NCBI RefSeq assembly: GCF_002929295.1
Contig: NZ_PJIM01000001.1
Coordinates: 480,040-544,039 of the forward strand
DNA length: 64,000 nt
From: Arthrobacter sp. SX1312
GTDB lineage: Bacteria > Actinomycetota > Actinomycetes > Actinomycetales > Micrococcaceae
Direction: 5' to 3'
Every line of letters begins with the position of its first letter. Position 1 is the first letter of the stretch. Below, in pieces: positions 54,327 to 61,995 of this stretch. The position numbers were made by a program, and so were the translations under genes. Below the pieces are notes generated by a model, which worked only from the letters and a program-made list of their open reading frames with translations, had not been told where the DNA came from and did not search any database.

Positions 54327-55617
54327 CGTCGCGCTCGCGGGCCGCGGAGACGGCGTCGAGGATCCCCTGGGCGGTCTGCGCTGCGTCCTGTTCGGTGCCG
54401 AGCAGCGAGCCGTGCGTCGCCCCCTCGATGACGCGGTGCAGGGAGTCGCCCGACAGCGCGGCGAGGGCGTCCTGCGACGCGGCCCACCCCGGCCTGGTTC
54501 CACGGCCCGCCGACAGCACGACCAGGGGCTTGCCGTCGAAGGTCCGCAGCTCCGCGGCCTGGTCCACCGAGGACCCGGCGAGGAGGTACTCGTCGACCGT
54601 GCTCCGCAGGTGGTCGGCCGACTCCACACCGAGGAGGCGGCCGACTCCGAGCCGACCACCGGCGGCGACGAGCGCGGAGATCCGCTGCGTCGTGTCACCG
54701 GGGTCCGCCGCTCGCGCCGGGTCGGGAGGCGGATCCGATGCCGGCGCGGTCGAATCGACCAACACCAGACCGGCCACCTCCTCGGGGTAGCGGGCGGCGA
54801 AGGTGAGGGCATACAGACCGCCGAAGGAATGGCCTGCCAGCACGTAGGGGCCGGGCTCGTCCCCGAGCTGCAGCAGCGTGTGCAGGTCGGCGGCGACCCG
54901 CGCGCCGTCCTGCGGGACGTCCGACGGGTCGCTCCGCCCTCGCCCCGCGCGGTCGTAGACACAGACCCGGGTCTCACGGGCCACGGCGGGGGAGACCAGG
55001 GCCAGGTCCGACGACGCCAGGCCCGCGCCCGGTTCGATCACCACGGTGGGCCCGCCGGACCCGGTGCAGTGCAGGTACAGGCGGTGCCCGCCGACGTCGA
55101 TCAGCCGGCCCTGCTCCGGGATGCTTCCGGCACGGACGGCGCCCCGCACGGTCTCGTACCCGCCGGTCAGTGACGCGAGGACCAGCAGCGCGATCACGGG
55201 GTAGAGCAGCATGCGGGCGCCCCTGCTCCGGAGCTGCCGGTGGATCCTCGACGCCGTCCAGATCATCAGCACCAGGAGGGCGGGAGGCCAGATCCAGGCG
55301 AGCGCTTCCCGCATCGGGGCACCGAACACGATCAGGAGCAGACCGCCCAGGCCCATGAACACCGCGGGAACCCCGGCCCACCCCTGCGGCTGGTCGGAGA
55401 ATCCCACCGACAGCACCGCCACCAGGGCCCACCCGAAGGCGAACCCGAGGAGCAGGGCCCCCGTCACGCCGCTTTCCGTCGCCGGGATGAAGGGAGCGGC
55501 CGCCAGCACCAGGGCAAGGAGGAGCCCCGCCCCCGACGCGCCGGCCACCAGCCACCCGAGGCGCGCCTTCCGGAGGGGATCGGGGCGGTGCGAGGCAGTC
55601 AGGGCATCTCGGTCCAT
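54316..55617 (-). CDS. Alpha/beta hydrolase with N-terminal membrane domain
   Basis: A 433-residue protein. The first about 160 residues hold four to five membrane helices (WLVAGASGAGLLLALVLAAAPFIPA, GALLLGFAFGWALVAVLSVGF, PAVFMGLGGLLLIVFG and others), followed by an alpha/beta hydrolase domain with oxyanion region CTGSGGPTVVIEPGAG, nucleophile elbow LAGHSFGGLYALTF and the His in EGATHGSLLG. The hydrolase probably faces outside. Substrate unknown. TACACT ends 6 bases before the ATG (leaderless). Its 3' end overlaps the convergent UvrA-like gene. Confidence 0.87.
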
Positions 55618-55698
55618 CGCCCGAGTGTACGTACGGTCCCCTCGACGTGCATCCTCCCGAAGACGTCCTCTCCGAGGCGTCCGCGGCTCCCGCGCGTC

Positions 55699-56163
55699 CT
55701 ACCGGGCGAGGGCCTGCAGATCGGCGCGGCTGATGCCGAGGCGGTCGATGGCGCGGGCGGTGGTCCCGTAGTCGAGCCGTGCGGCCGCCGCGATGATGTC
55801 GACGGCGCGCAGGGGCGCTCGCCGTGCCCGGGCACTCCTGCGCGCGTCCTGGAACACGGCCTGGGCGGCAGAGGTGCTGTGCAGGGCACCCCGCGGTTCC
55901 TCGTCGATGGGAGTGCTGGTTCCGGCGACGCCGAGGGATCCCAGGGCATCCGCATGCACGGCGATCACGGCGGCGCGGAACCGCGGCCCGTCGAGCGGGA
56001 GGGGGGCGAGCTCGGAGCGGTCGAGGTCTCCGCGATCCAGCGCGGCGATGACCAGGTGTTCGGCGCCCATCACCGGGTCTCCCAGGTCGTGCGCGATGCG
56101 TTCTGCGGCGGTGAAGAGCGACTTCATGAAGGAGACGTCGGAGACTGCGGTTCTGATGCCCAT
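55699..56163 (-). CDS. Clp N-terminal-domain protein (ClpN-only)
   Basis: A 154-residue protein containing the repeat domain of ClpA/ClpC but no ATPase. Two Clp_N-like repeats can be read: SLFTAAERIAHDLGDPVMGAEHLVIAALDRG and LRAVDIIAAAARLDYGTTARAIDRLGISRADLQAL. Such stand-alone Clp_N proteins occur in actinobacteria and may act as adaptors or decoys for Clp, but this is not established. ATG 56163 has AGGA upstream. It is encoded just 11 bases downstream of the tiny HTH gene, so the two form one operon controlled by the operators at 56396-56439. Confidence 0.8.
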   Translation of the reverse strand: MGIRTAVSDVSFMKSLFTAAERIAHDLGDPVMGAEHLVIAALDRGDLDRSELAPLPLDGPRFRAAVIAVHADALGSLGVAGTSTPIDEEPRGALHSTSAAQAVFQDARRSARARRAPLRAVDIIAAAARLDYGTTARAIDRLGISRADLQALAR

Positions 56164-56174
56164 GATGATCCTGT

Positions 56175-56393
56175 TCAGTCGTAGGAGGGTCGGCGATGGC
56201 CGGGGGAGAGCCTCTTGTGTGCAGCCTGTGCGCTGAGGTTCAGCGCAGCACCGATCTGGGCCCAGGTCCATCCCTGGGCCAGGGCCTCGTCGACCGCGGA
56301 GCGCTCGAGGGATGCGGCGAGCCGGCGCAGGGCGACGACAGCAGCGAGAGCGTCCGCCGGTGTTTCGGGAGGAGGCGGCGAGGTGAGGTCCAT
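56175..56393 (-). CDS. Tiny HTH DNA-binding protein
   Basis: A 72-residue protein: a Pro-rich tail, a helix ADALAAVVALRRLAASLERSAVDEALAQG, then the HTH WTWAQIGAALNLSAQAAHKRL. It is a relative of the minus-strand protein at 59223: both share the pattern PA-x-AL, then W-x-x-I-G/A-x-x-L-x-x-S-x-QA-x-HKR. TAAGTT lies 6 bases before the ATG and is inside a 16-bp palindrome, so the protein probably represses its own leaderless transcript together with the Clp_N gene. Confidence 0.72.
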   Translation of the reverse strand: MDLTSPPPPETPADALAAVVALRRLAASLERSAVDEALAQGWTWAQIGAALNLSAQAAHKRLSPGHRRPSYD

Positions 56394-56395
56394 GA

Positions 56396-56413
56396 CATCA
56401 ACTTATGTTGATG
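56396..56413. promoter_or_regulatory. Operator 1 (CATCAAC-N4-GTTGATG)
   Basis: Perfect 7-bp inverted repeat with TTAT centre, ending 2 bases from the start codon of the tiny HTH gene and covering its -10 hexamer TAAGTT (minus strand). Confidence 0.75.
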
Positions 56414-56423
56414 AGATCGGGGT

Positions 56424-56439
56424 GTCAACATTTGTTGAT
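56424..56439. promoter_or_regulatory. Operator 2 (GTCAAC-N4-GTTGAT)
   Basis: Second copy of the same palindrome, centre 27 bp upstream of operator 1, near the -35 region of the HTH gene. One of six positions breaks the symmetry. Confidence 0.7.
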
Positions 56440-56504
56440 GACCGGGGTTCCCGTAGGAGGAAGTCCGCAGCACGGCGGGGGAGTACCCCTGGAGTGGTTG
56501 CCGG

Positions 56505-57989
56505 TCACTCCAGGGCCGATGTGAGCCGCGCGACACCGTCGAGGCTGGTGGACGAGAGCGGTTCCCGTGCCCACTCGTCGCGGGTCAACTCACTCGACAC
56601 GGACCGGTAGTGCTCCTCGACCTCGCGCATCCGTTGCACGAAGACGCGGCCACGCACCAGGAGCGACACTTCGAGATCGAGGTTGAAGGAACGAATGTCC
56701 ATGTTGCTGGACCCGATGACCGCGATGTCGTCGTCGATCGACAGGTGCTTCGCGTGCAGGATGTACGGCGCCGGGTAGCGGAAGATCCGCACCCCGGCAT
56801 CGAGGAGCTCCCCGTAGTAGGAACGCTGGGCGTGGAAGACCGGACCTTGATCACCGATCTCCGAGACGAAGAGCTGGACATCGAGGCCGCGCTGGCAGGC
56901 GGACGTGATGGCGTACATCATCGCCTCATCGGGGACGAAGTACGGGCTCGTGATGATCACTCGTCTCGACGCCCCGTACATCAGGGACAGGAACAGGCGC
57001 AGGTTGTTCTCGGTCTCGTAGGACGGTCCGCTCGGCACCACCTGGCATTCGATGGCATCCGTGGACCGATCGAAGACGGCACTGCGAACAGGCAGATTCG
57101 CAGTCGGCGACGCCGGATCGAGCTGTTCCCCGGTCTCGGTCAGCCAGTCCGAGTGGAACACGGCGTTCAGACCGGCCACCACCGGTCCCTCGAGCCGAGT
57201 CACCAGCTCCTGCCACTGCAGACCGCGTCTGATGTTCTTCGGAGCGTTGTAGCTGCGGTCGATCAGGTTCTGCGAGCCCATGAAGCCCACCCGCCCGTCG
57301 ACCACCACCAGCTTCCGGTGGTTGCGGAGGTCGGGCCGTTGATACTTGCCCTTCAGTGGCATGACCGGCAACATGTAGCTCCATTGCACGCCGATGCGGT
57401 CGAGTTCAGCGAAGGTCTCCTTGCTGTGCACTGTCCTCGCGGAGGAGACGTGGTCGGCGAGCAGGCGCACCGTGACGCCACGGCCGACGGCGGCTTCCAT
57501 CGCTGCGAAAAAACTTCTGGTGGTGTCGTCGAAGGACACGATGAAGAACTCCACGTGCACGAACCGCGCTGCAGTGTCGATCTCCGCGGCCATGGACTCG
57601 ATGGACTGTCGATAGTCGCCCAGGAGAGTGCCGGTATTGCCGCCGACGACCGGGATGCCGCCCAGCAACTGGTTCTGTCGGGTGACATTGGCGAACCACT
57701 CCGGCCAGCTGTCGCGTTGCGGGGTCAGGTCGAGTCCTTCAGCAGCCGCAGCGATCAGAGCGGTGATCCGCTTCTGTTCCGCGCGGCGTCGCTTGGGCAG
57801 TTTGGGCGAGCCGATGACGAGGTAGACCACTACGCCGACGACCGGGAGCAACACGATGGCCAGAAGCCATGCCATTGCCGCCGTGGGCTTGCGCCGCTTC
57901 GGAATGACGATGAGCGCAACGATACAGACGGCAAGGTGTGTGAGCACCCCGATGATCCACACGAGGTTCGTGCTGAGTACCGGATCCAT
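56505..57989 (-). CDS. cls: Cardiolipin synthase
   Basis: A 494-residue phospholipase D-superfamily membrane enzyme that joins two phosphatidylglycerols (or PG with another donor) to cardiolipin. Two N-terminal membrane helices (WIIGVLTHLAVCIVALIVIP and MAWLLAIVLLPVVGVVVYLVIG) are followed by two HKD motifs: NHRKLVVVDGRVGFMGSQNL near residue 227 and HAKHLSIDDDIAVIGSSNMD near residue 410. Length matches Cls (about 480-500). GGAG is upstream of the ATG. It is followed on the same strand, after about 110 bases, by the tiny HTH/Clp_N operon, which has its own promoter. Confidence 0.95.
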   Translation of the reverse strand: MDPVLSTNLVWIIGVLTHLAVCIVALIVIPKRRKPTAAMAWLLAIVLLPVVGVVVYLVIGSPKLPKRRRAEQKRITALIAAAAEGLDLTPQRDSWPEWFANVTRQNQLLGGIPVVGGNTGTLLGDYRQSIESMAAEIDTAARFVHVEFFIVSFDDTTRSFFAAMEAAVGRGVTVRLLADHVSSARTVHSKETFAELDRIGVQWSYMLPVMPLKGKYQRPDLRNHRKLVVVDGRVGFMGSQNLIDRSYNAPKNIRRGLQWQELVTRLEGPVVAGLNAVFHSDWLTETGEQLDPASPTANLPVRSAVFDRSTDAIECQVVPSGPSYETENNLRLFLSLMYGASRRVIITSPYFVPDEAMMYAITSACQRGLDVQLFVSEIGDQGPVFHAQRSYYGELLDAGVRIFRYPAPYILHAKHLSIDDDIAVIGSSNMDIRSFNLDLEVSLLVRGRVFVQRMREVEEHYRSVSSELTRDEWAREPLSSTSLDGVARLTSALE

Positions 57990-58261
57990 CAGTCCGCCTC
58001 TCCGTGGTCGGTGATGAGGTACCGCCGTCGAGGGATCATCGGTCCACGCTAGGGTGATGCGCCGCCTCTCACATCACCCCCGGGGAATGACGTGGGACGC
58101 CGGCTCGGGCGCTACCGTCGACGCATGGTGGTCGGTGATCCACGAGGGAGCACTCATGCGGGCTGCGCTGGGCCGGGTGCTCGCCGCTGCCGTAGCTGCC
58201 GAGGTGAGGTCCGCGCCGACCCTCGCGACCCTTCCGCTTCCTTCTCACCCCCGGAGTCGAC

Positions 58262-59173
58262 ATGACGACCGACGTGCCAGGCCTACCCGGATCCCGACGC
58301 AGGGGACGAAGGCCGCCCAGGCGGGCGGCCTCCGCGTTGGCGGAACGCTGGACGAGGATCGACGGGGTCGACGTCTTCTACCGGGAATCACCGGCCCGGC
58401 CCGACGCGCCCGCCATGATGCACGTGCACGGCTTCGGCCTGTCCGGCCGGTACCTACTGCCGACGGCGGAACGTCTCCGCGACGAGTTCCATACCCTGGT
58501 CCCCGATCTTCCGGGGTTCGGACGCAGCGGGAGGGCGGTGGACCCCCTCGACGTGCCGGATCTCGCCCACGCGGCCGCCAGGTTCCTCGATGACCGTCAC
58601 GTCACGTCGGCCACGCTCGTCGGCAATTCGATGGGCTGTCCGGTCATCTGCGAGTTCGCCTACCGCTATCCCGAGCGCCTGGACCGGGCGGTCCTCGTCG
58701 CGCCGGCCGGGGGAGCGTACAACCAGCCGCTACGACGCGCCGTGCGGCAGCTCGCTCGCGACGGCGTACGCGAGCCGGTCGGGATGTTGCGCGTGGCAGC
58801 CCCGGACTACCTCCGATTCGGCGTTCCCAGCACCGTCAGGATGTTCCGCGCCCTCACCCGATACCCGTCCCTCGATCGGTTGCTGGCCTTGAAGGTCCCG
58901 ACCCTGGTGGTCATCGGCGACCGGGATCCGCTGATGCCGAGCCCCGACCGGGTCCGCGAGGTCGCGAGCCGCACGGACAACCACGTCCTCGTGGTGATCA
59001 TGAAAGGGGCTGCGCACGCGATCAATTTCAGCAACCCGGGCGAACTCGCTCACGTCATCCGCCAGTTCATGGCAGATCAACCGATCGTCGACGATCCTGA
59101 GGAGCCTGGGTACTCCGAGTCCTATGAGATCCACCGTGGGACCCTTCACCCGCACCATGGATCACAGACCTAG
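58262..59173 (+). CDS. Alpha/beta hydrolase
   Basis: A 303-residue soluble hydrolase. MHVHGFGLSGRYLLPTAERL is the oxyanion region, LVGNSMGCPVICEFAYRYP the nucleophile elbow (Ser in GNSMG), VVIGDRDPLMPSPDRV the acid Asp and GAAHAINFSNP the His. The N-terminal 28 residues are Arg/Pro/Gly-rich and may be disordered. GGAG lies 5-6 bases upstream of the ATG. Substrate unknown; similar enzymes act on esters or C-C bonds. It converges with the tiny HTH gene at 59223. Confidence 0.87.
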   Translation: MTTDVPGLPGSRRRGRRPPRRAASALAERWTRIDGVDVFYRESPARPDAPAMMHVHGFGLSGRYLLPTAERLRDEFHTLVPDLPGFGRSGRAVDPLDVPDLAHAAARFLDDRHVTSATLVGNSMGCPVICEFAYRYPERLDRAVLVAPAGGAYNQPLRRAVRQLARDGVREPVGMLRVAAPDYLRFGVPSTVRMFRALTRYPSLDRLLALKVPTLVVIGDRDPLMPSPDRVREVASRTDNHVLVVIMKGAAHAINFSNPGELAHVIRQFMADQPIVDDPEEPGYSESYEIHRGTLHPHHGSQT

Positions 59174-59222
59174 CGACAGGTGGAGAGTTGTCGGCCCGGC
59201 GCTGCGACGGGGGTCGGCAGAA

Positions 59223-59423
59223 CTACCGCCGGCCGTACCTCTTGTGGACGGCCTGCTTGGACACCCCGAGGCTCTGCGCGATGGCTTCCCACGAGAGCCC
59301 GGACTGGCGAGCACTACGGACCAGCCCGGCCTCACTGCGCGCCACCTCCCGCTGGAGCTCGGCGACGATCCGCAAAGCCTCCGCCGGCCCCTTACCATCC
59401 ATCGATCCGACAAGCGTCTTCAT
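59223..59423 (-). CDS. Second tiny HTH DNA-binding protein
   Basis: A 66-residue protein: helix GPAEALRIVAELQREVARSEAGLVRSARQSG followed by the HTH LSWEAIAQSLGVSKQAVHKRYG. It is clearly related to the tiny HTH protein at 56175. ATG 59423 is chosen over the in-frame ATG 59438 because GGAGG lies 8 bases upstream of it; the longer form would start inside the palindrome. A 40-bp palindrome with a TCAAT-N4-GTTGA core sits at its 5' end and is the likely autoregulatory site. No Clp_N partner gene follows it. Confidence 0.72.
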   Translation of the reverse strand: MKTLVGSMDGKGPAEALRIVAELQREVARSEAGLVRSARQSGLSWEAIAQSLGVSKQAVHKRYGRR

Positions 59424-59428
59424 CCTGT

Positions 59429-59468
59429 CCACCTCCATTCGTCAATGATAGTTGACGAATGGAGGTGG
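59429..59468. repeat. 40-bp perfect palindrome with 17-bp arms
   Basis: CCACCTCCATTCGTCAA (59429-59445) and its exact reverse complement (59452-59468) flank TGATAG. The core reads GTCAAT-GATA-GTTGAC, related to the operators upstream of the other tiny HTH gene. Each arm includes ATGGAGGTGG, so both strands carry an ATG and a Shine-Dalgarno-like GGAGG. Confidence 0.92.
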
Positions 59469-59863
59469 AGGCAATCGAGCGGCTCATCAGGCCGCCGGGA
59501 ATCGATCCTGCGCGAGGACCCTGCCGATCCGCTGCGAACCGGCCATGGACGCACGCATGGGGGCACGCATGGAGCCGGCCCTCCGATGCAGCATGTGACT
59601 CCACGCAGGTCGGTCGGGTGGTCACCAGTGCGGAAATATCCGGCAGTGGAGAAGCCGGCGGGAACCCCTCTCGAGGCTTTTCCTGAATCGCCGATAATCT
59701 ACATTATGTCAACTAATAGCAAGCGACACCTCTACCCCGGCGGAGTCCCGACAGCATGCGCATCGCGATCCTCGCCCGGACACCACGCCTCTGAGCAGAC
59801 GGTTCGAGTGGCAGTAGGATCCACGGGTCCGATCATGACCTCGGCCACCCCTCGCGGGGTGGA

Positions 59864-59881
59864 TGGGGACGAAAGGCCCTA
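59864..59881 (+). promoter_or_regulatory. DosR-like box 2
   Basis: TGGGGACGAAAGGCCCTA shares GGGACNAAAGGCCCT with box 1. It is centred about 87 bases upstream of the universal stress gene at 59960. Confidence 0.6.
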
Positions 59882-59959
59882 CGTGGAAGGACTGACAGCG
59901 GAGATCGTGCAGAGACAGAGCATTTCATGCCACCGTTGTGATTCAGAAGGAGAAGCGTC

Positions 59960-60493
59960 GTGAGCCCTGCGCCCGCCTCACAGATCGTTGTCGGTGTCGA
60001 TGGATCAGAACAATCCGTCGCCGCACTGCGGTTCGCCCGGAAGTTGGCTCCCGTCCTCGACGCGACCATCCGCGCCGTCGCAGCATGGGACGACCCCGCT
60101 GAGTACCCCGCATATGTCCCCCTCGGCCGCAGCGAATACACCCACGCCGCCCGCAGGGAACTGGACGAGGCCCTGGCTGCCGCCTTCGGAGAGGACGCTC
60201 CCCCGGGCCTCGAGGCGTCAGTGGTCTTCGGGCACCCTGTGAAAACCCTCGTGAAGGCCTCGCGGGACGCCGCCCTGCTCGTCGTGGGCAGTCGCGGACA
60301 TGGGACGTTCAGGGGGCTACTCGTCGGCTCCATCAGCAGCGCCTGTGTGGCCCACGCCCACTGCCCCGTCCTGGTCGTCCGTCCGCCGACTGATGCGGGA
60401 CAGCAGGATGAACCGACCGGCCGAACCGCTTCCGACGCTGGTTCACCGCACTCGTCGTCGCACGCACCGATGGACCGTTACGCCAACGAGTGA
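59960..60493 (+). CDS. Universal stress protein, single domain
   Basis: A 177-residue Usp protein. The first strand QIVVGVDGSEQSVAALRFA and the ATP-binding VVGSRGHGTFRGLLVGSIS (GxxG-(9)-GS) are complete, followed by HAHCPVLVVRPP. The C-terminal 30 residues are Ser/His/Asp-rich and probably disordered. GAAGGAG lies 6 bases before the GTG. It is closely related to the USP at 61425 (most of the core is identical), so they are recent paralogues, while the tandem USP at 2582 is distant. The DosR-like box upstream points to induction by low oxygen or redox stress. Confidence 0.93.
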   Translation: MSPAPASQIVVGVDGSEQSVAALRFARKLAPVLDATIRAVAAWDDPAEYPAYVPLGRSEYTHAARRELDEALAAAFGEDAPPGLEASVVFGHPVKTLVKASRDAALLVVGSRGHGTFRGLLVGSISSACVAHAHCPVLVVRPPTDAGQQDEPTGRTASDAGSPHSSSHAPMDRYANE

Positions 60494-60528
60494 GCAGGAG
60501 CGGCCCACTGCGTGGCCACGCCCCGCCG

Positions 60529-60705
60529 CTAGTGCTTCCGGAAGGCGTCCCGTACCTTCTCGGCAGCCTGCCTCAGGTCCGCCTTGACCTGATCCCTCTT
60601 CCCCTCTGCCTCGAGTCGCTCGTCTCCGGTCGCCCTGCCGGTGGCCTCCTTGGCCCTGCCGGCAAGCTTCTTCGCCGCATTCGTGATGCTGCTGCGCAGG
60701 CTCAT
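60529..60705 (-). CDS. CsbD-like stress protein
   Basis: A 58-residue highly charged helical protein beginning MSLRSSITNAAKKLAGRAKEA and continuing GRATGDERLEAEGKRDQVKADLRQAAEKVRDAF, the CsbD family pattern. CsbD proteins are abundant in general stress responses; molecular function is unknown. AAGGAG precedes the ATG by 6 bases. Its ATG overlaps the stop of the upstream minus-strand ORF (ATGA), which carries CVAFLRD and starts from a DosR-like box region, so it is likely part of the same regulon. Confidence 0.88.
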   Translation of the reverse strand: MSLRSSITNAAKKLAGRAKEATGRATGDERLEAEGKRDQVKADLRQAAEKVRDAFRKH

Positions 60706-61076
60706 GGTGTTCTCCTTCGGCGTGCACGCCCGACCGCCTGTCGAGGGATCACGATCGCGTGCGGCCCATCGTCCGGCTCAGTGGCCGGACCCCGACTGCA
60801 CCACGAAGACGCTTCCTGATCATCGGGTTCGCGGGAGGTCGACTTCCAGCCCCGAACCGCGTGGCGAGCACGGTCATGGCGGGTGTCGACACTTCCCGGC
60901 TGCGGGAGCCTGACCTGAATGCTCACCCGTTCCCCAGGAGTGGCCCTGAACCGGGCCGGTTCGCGGTCGCGCAGAAATGCGACGCACATGGATCCTGGAC
61001 CGTCCGGGACGCCACCCGGTGCTTGCCGGCCGGCACTGCCCTGTGGACTCTCACCGGCGATGTACTGCTCCCTCAC
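60702..61076 (-). CDS. Short ORF with CVAFLRD motif, coupled to csbD
   Basis: A 124-residue ORF from GTG 61076 (GGGAG about 10 bases upstream) with SMCVAFLRDRE in the first third and a Gly/Arg/Pro-rich remainder without known domain. The conserved nucleotide block is 60965-60988 (minus strand), identical in 22 of 24 positions to that in the ORF at 2361-2588. The stop overlaps the csbD start by four bases, as expected for a coupled operon. Upstream on the same strand lie the conserved leader blocks and DosR-like box 3. Whether the peptide has a function or only couples translation is open. Confidence 0.5.
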   Translation of the reverse strand: MREQYIAGESPQGSAGRQAPGGVPDGPGSMCVAFLRDREPARFRATPGERVSIQVRLPQPGSVDTRHDRARHAVRGWKSTSREPDDQEASSWCSRGPATEPDDGPHAIVIPRQAVGRARRRRTP

Positions 61077-61424
61077 ATGTCACGAACTCCCGCACCCGAT
61101 TGTGCGCCGGGTTCGCATCACGGCCCGGACGATCCTTGCTGTCCGTCGAGATGCAGATCACCCGGCAATTGTTGCCGGGATGCTCCATACCCATCAGGGT
61201 CTTTGGTCCCTGATTCACGGTTGCCTCCTACCGGCCTACTCGGCGGCCCGTCTCATGGGAGGTGGCATCGAGCCATGTTGGAGGTTGCAGCGAGTGAGCT
61301 CCAGGGCCACAAGGACTGCCTCCCGCTGCTCATAGGACGAAAGCCCCTATCGCCCCCTGCAAGCGATGGGCACGCTTCAGGCAGCACCACCACCCTGATC
61401 GCAGCGAGCCCGAGGAGAAACCCC
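61077..61424. other. Divergent leader between CVAFLRD ORF/csbD and USP
   Basis: No gene is supported. On the minus strand it holds the conserved leader: CCCGGCAACAAT at 61168-61179 and GGGTGATCTGCATCT at 61149-61163, downstream of box 3. Here CCCGGCAA-CAA-TTGCCGGG forms an 8-bp hairpin (61161-61179). On the plus strand it forms the promoter region of the USP at 61425. Confidence 0.6.
61195..61212. promoter_or_regulatory. DosR-like box 3
   Basis: Minus-strand CAGGGACCAAAGACCCTG, palindromic at both ends, between the divergent csbD unit and the USP gene at 61425; it could serve both. Confidence 0.65.
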
Positions 61425-61919
61425 ATGAGCACAGCAGCCGGCCCTCGAATCGTCGTCGGCGTCGACGGTTCGCAGCAGTCCGTCGAGGCGTTGCGGTACG
61501 CTCAGCGGTTGGCACCCGTTTTCGACGCGACGATCCTGGCGGTCGCGGCGTGGGACTACCCGGCCGAATACCCCGGGTACGTTCCGCTCGGCACCAGTGA
61601 GTTCGCCGACGCCGCGAAGATCCACCTGGAGCATGCCATCACCACGGCCTACGGAGAAGATGTCCCGAGCGGCCTCGAGACCACGGTGATATTCGCCCAC
61701 CCCGGCAAGGCTCTCGTTCAGGCCTCCCGCGACGCCGCCCTGCTCATCGTGGGCCGGCGGGGTCACGGAACATTTCGCGGGTTGCTCCTGGGCTCCGTGA
61801 GCGCCAGTTGCGTCTCCCACGCCCACTGTCCGGTCCTCGTCGTTCATGAGGTGACGGAGAGCGAGCCACGGGAGGGCAACGCGGGCAAGGGCAAGGTAAC
61901 CGAAGACGCAGACGCTTGA
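61425..61919 (+). CDS. Universal stress protein, single domain
   Basis: A 164-residue Usp protein with RIVVGVDGSQQSVEALRYA and the ATP loop VGRRGHGTFRGLLLGSVS, then HAHCPVLVVHEV. It is a paralogue of the protein at 59960 and shares long stretches such as SRDAALL and HGTFRGLL. GAGGAG precedes the ATG; a long in-frame upstream extension from 60759 is antisense to the CVAFLRD ORF and is rejected. Box 3 lies 213 bases upstream. Probable ATP-binding stress protein in the same regulon. Confidence 0.93.
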   Translation: MSTAAGPRIVVGVDGSQQSVEALRYAQRLAPVFDATILAVAAWDYPAEYPGYVPLGTSEFADAAKIHLEHAITTAYGEDVPSGLETTVIFAHPGKALVQASRDAALLIVGRRGHGTFRGLLLGSVSASCVSHAHCPVLVVHEVTESEPREGNAGKGKVTEDADA

Positions 61920-61995
61920 GGATCCCGCCACCGCCCTCCCGGCGTCGTCGGCGCGTCCTGGCCGGATGCGGGGCCCGTCGGGCGAGCATGTCGTC

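Larger units (their letters stand above)
59424..59959. other. Intergenic region with palindrome and DosR-like box
   Basis: The left end holds the 40-bp palindrome (59429-59468). On the plus strand an ORF from ATG 59459 (MEVEAIERLIRPPGIDPARG, 75 codons) mirrors the MEV start on the other strand; it has no recognised domain and I do not call it a gene. GTCAAC (59708-59713) is a half-site of the tiny-HTH operator. A DosR-like box lies at 59864-59881. Confidence 0.55.

Noticed and set aside
58032..58050. GGGATCATCGGTCC as a fourth DosR-like box between cls and the hydrolase gene
   Set aside because: It lacks the GGGAC and AAAGRCCC halves shared by the three other boxes.
59835..59963. Plus-strand ORF whose stop overlaps the USP start at 59960
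   Set aside because: It would contain the DosR-like box itself and shows no similarity to the CVAFLRD ORFs, so the overlap is probably chance.
60759..61424. Long plus-strand extension of the USP at 61425
   Set aside because: It is antisense to the CVAFLRD ORF, crosses the DosR-like box and has no Usp homology; the ribosome site is directly before 61425.
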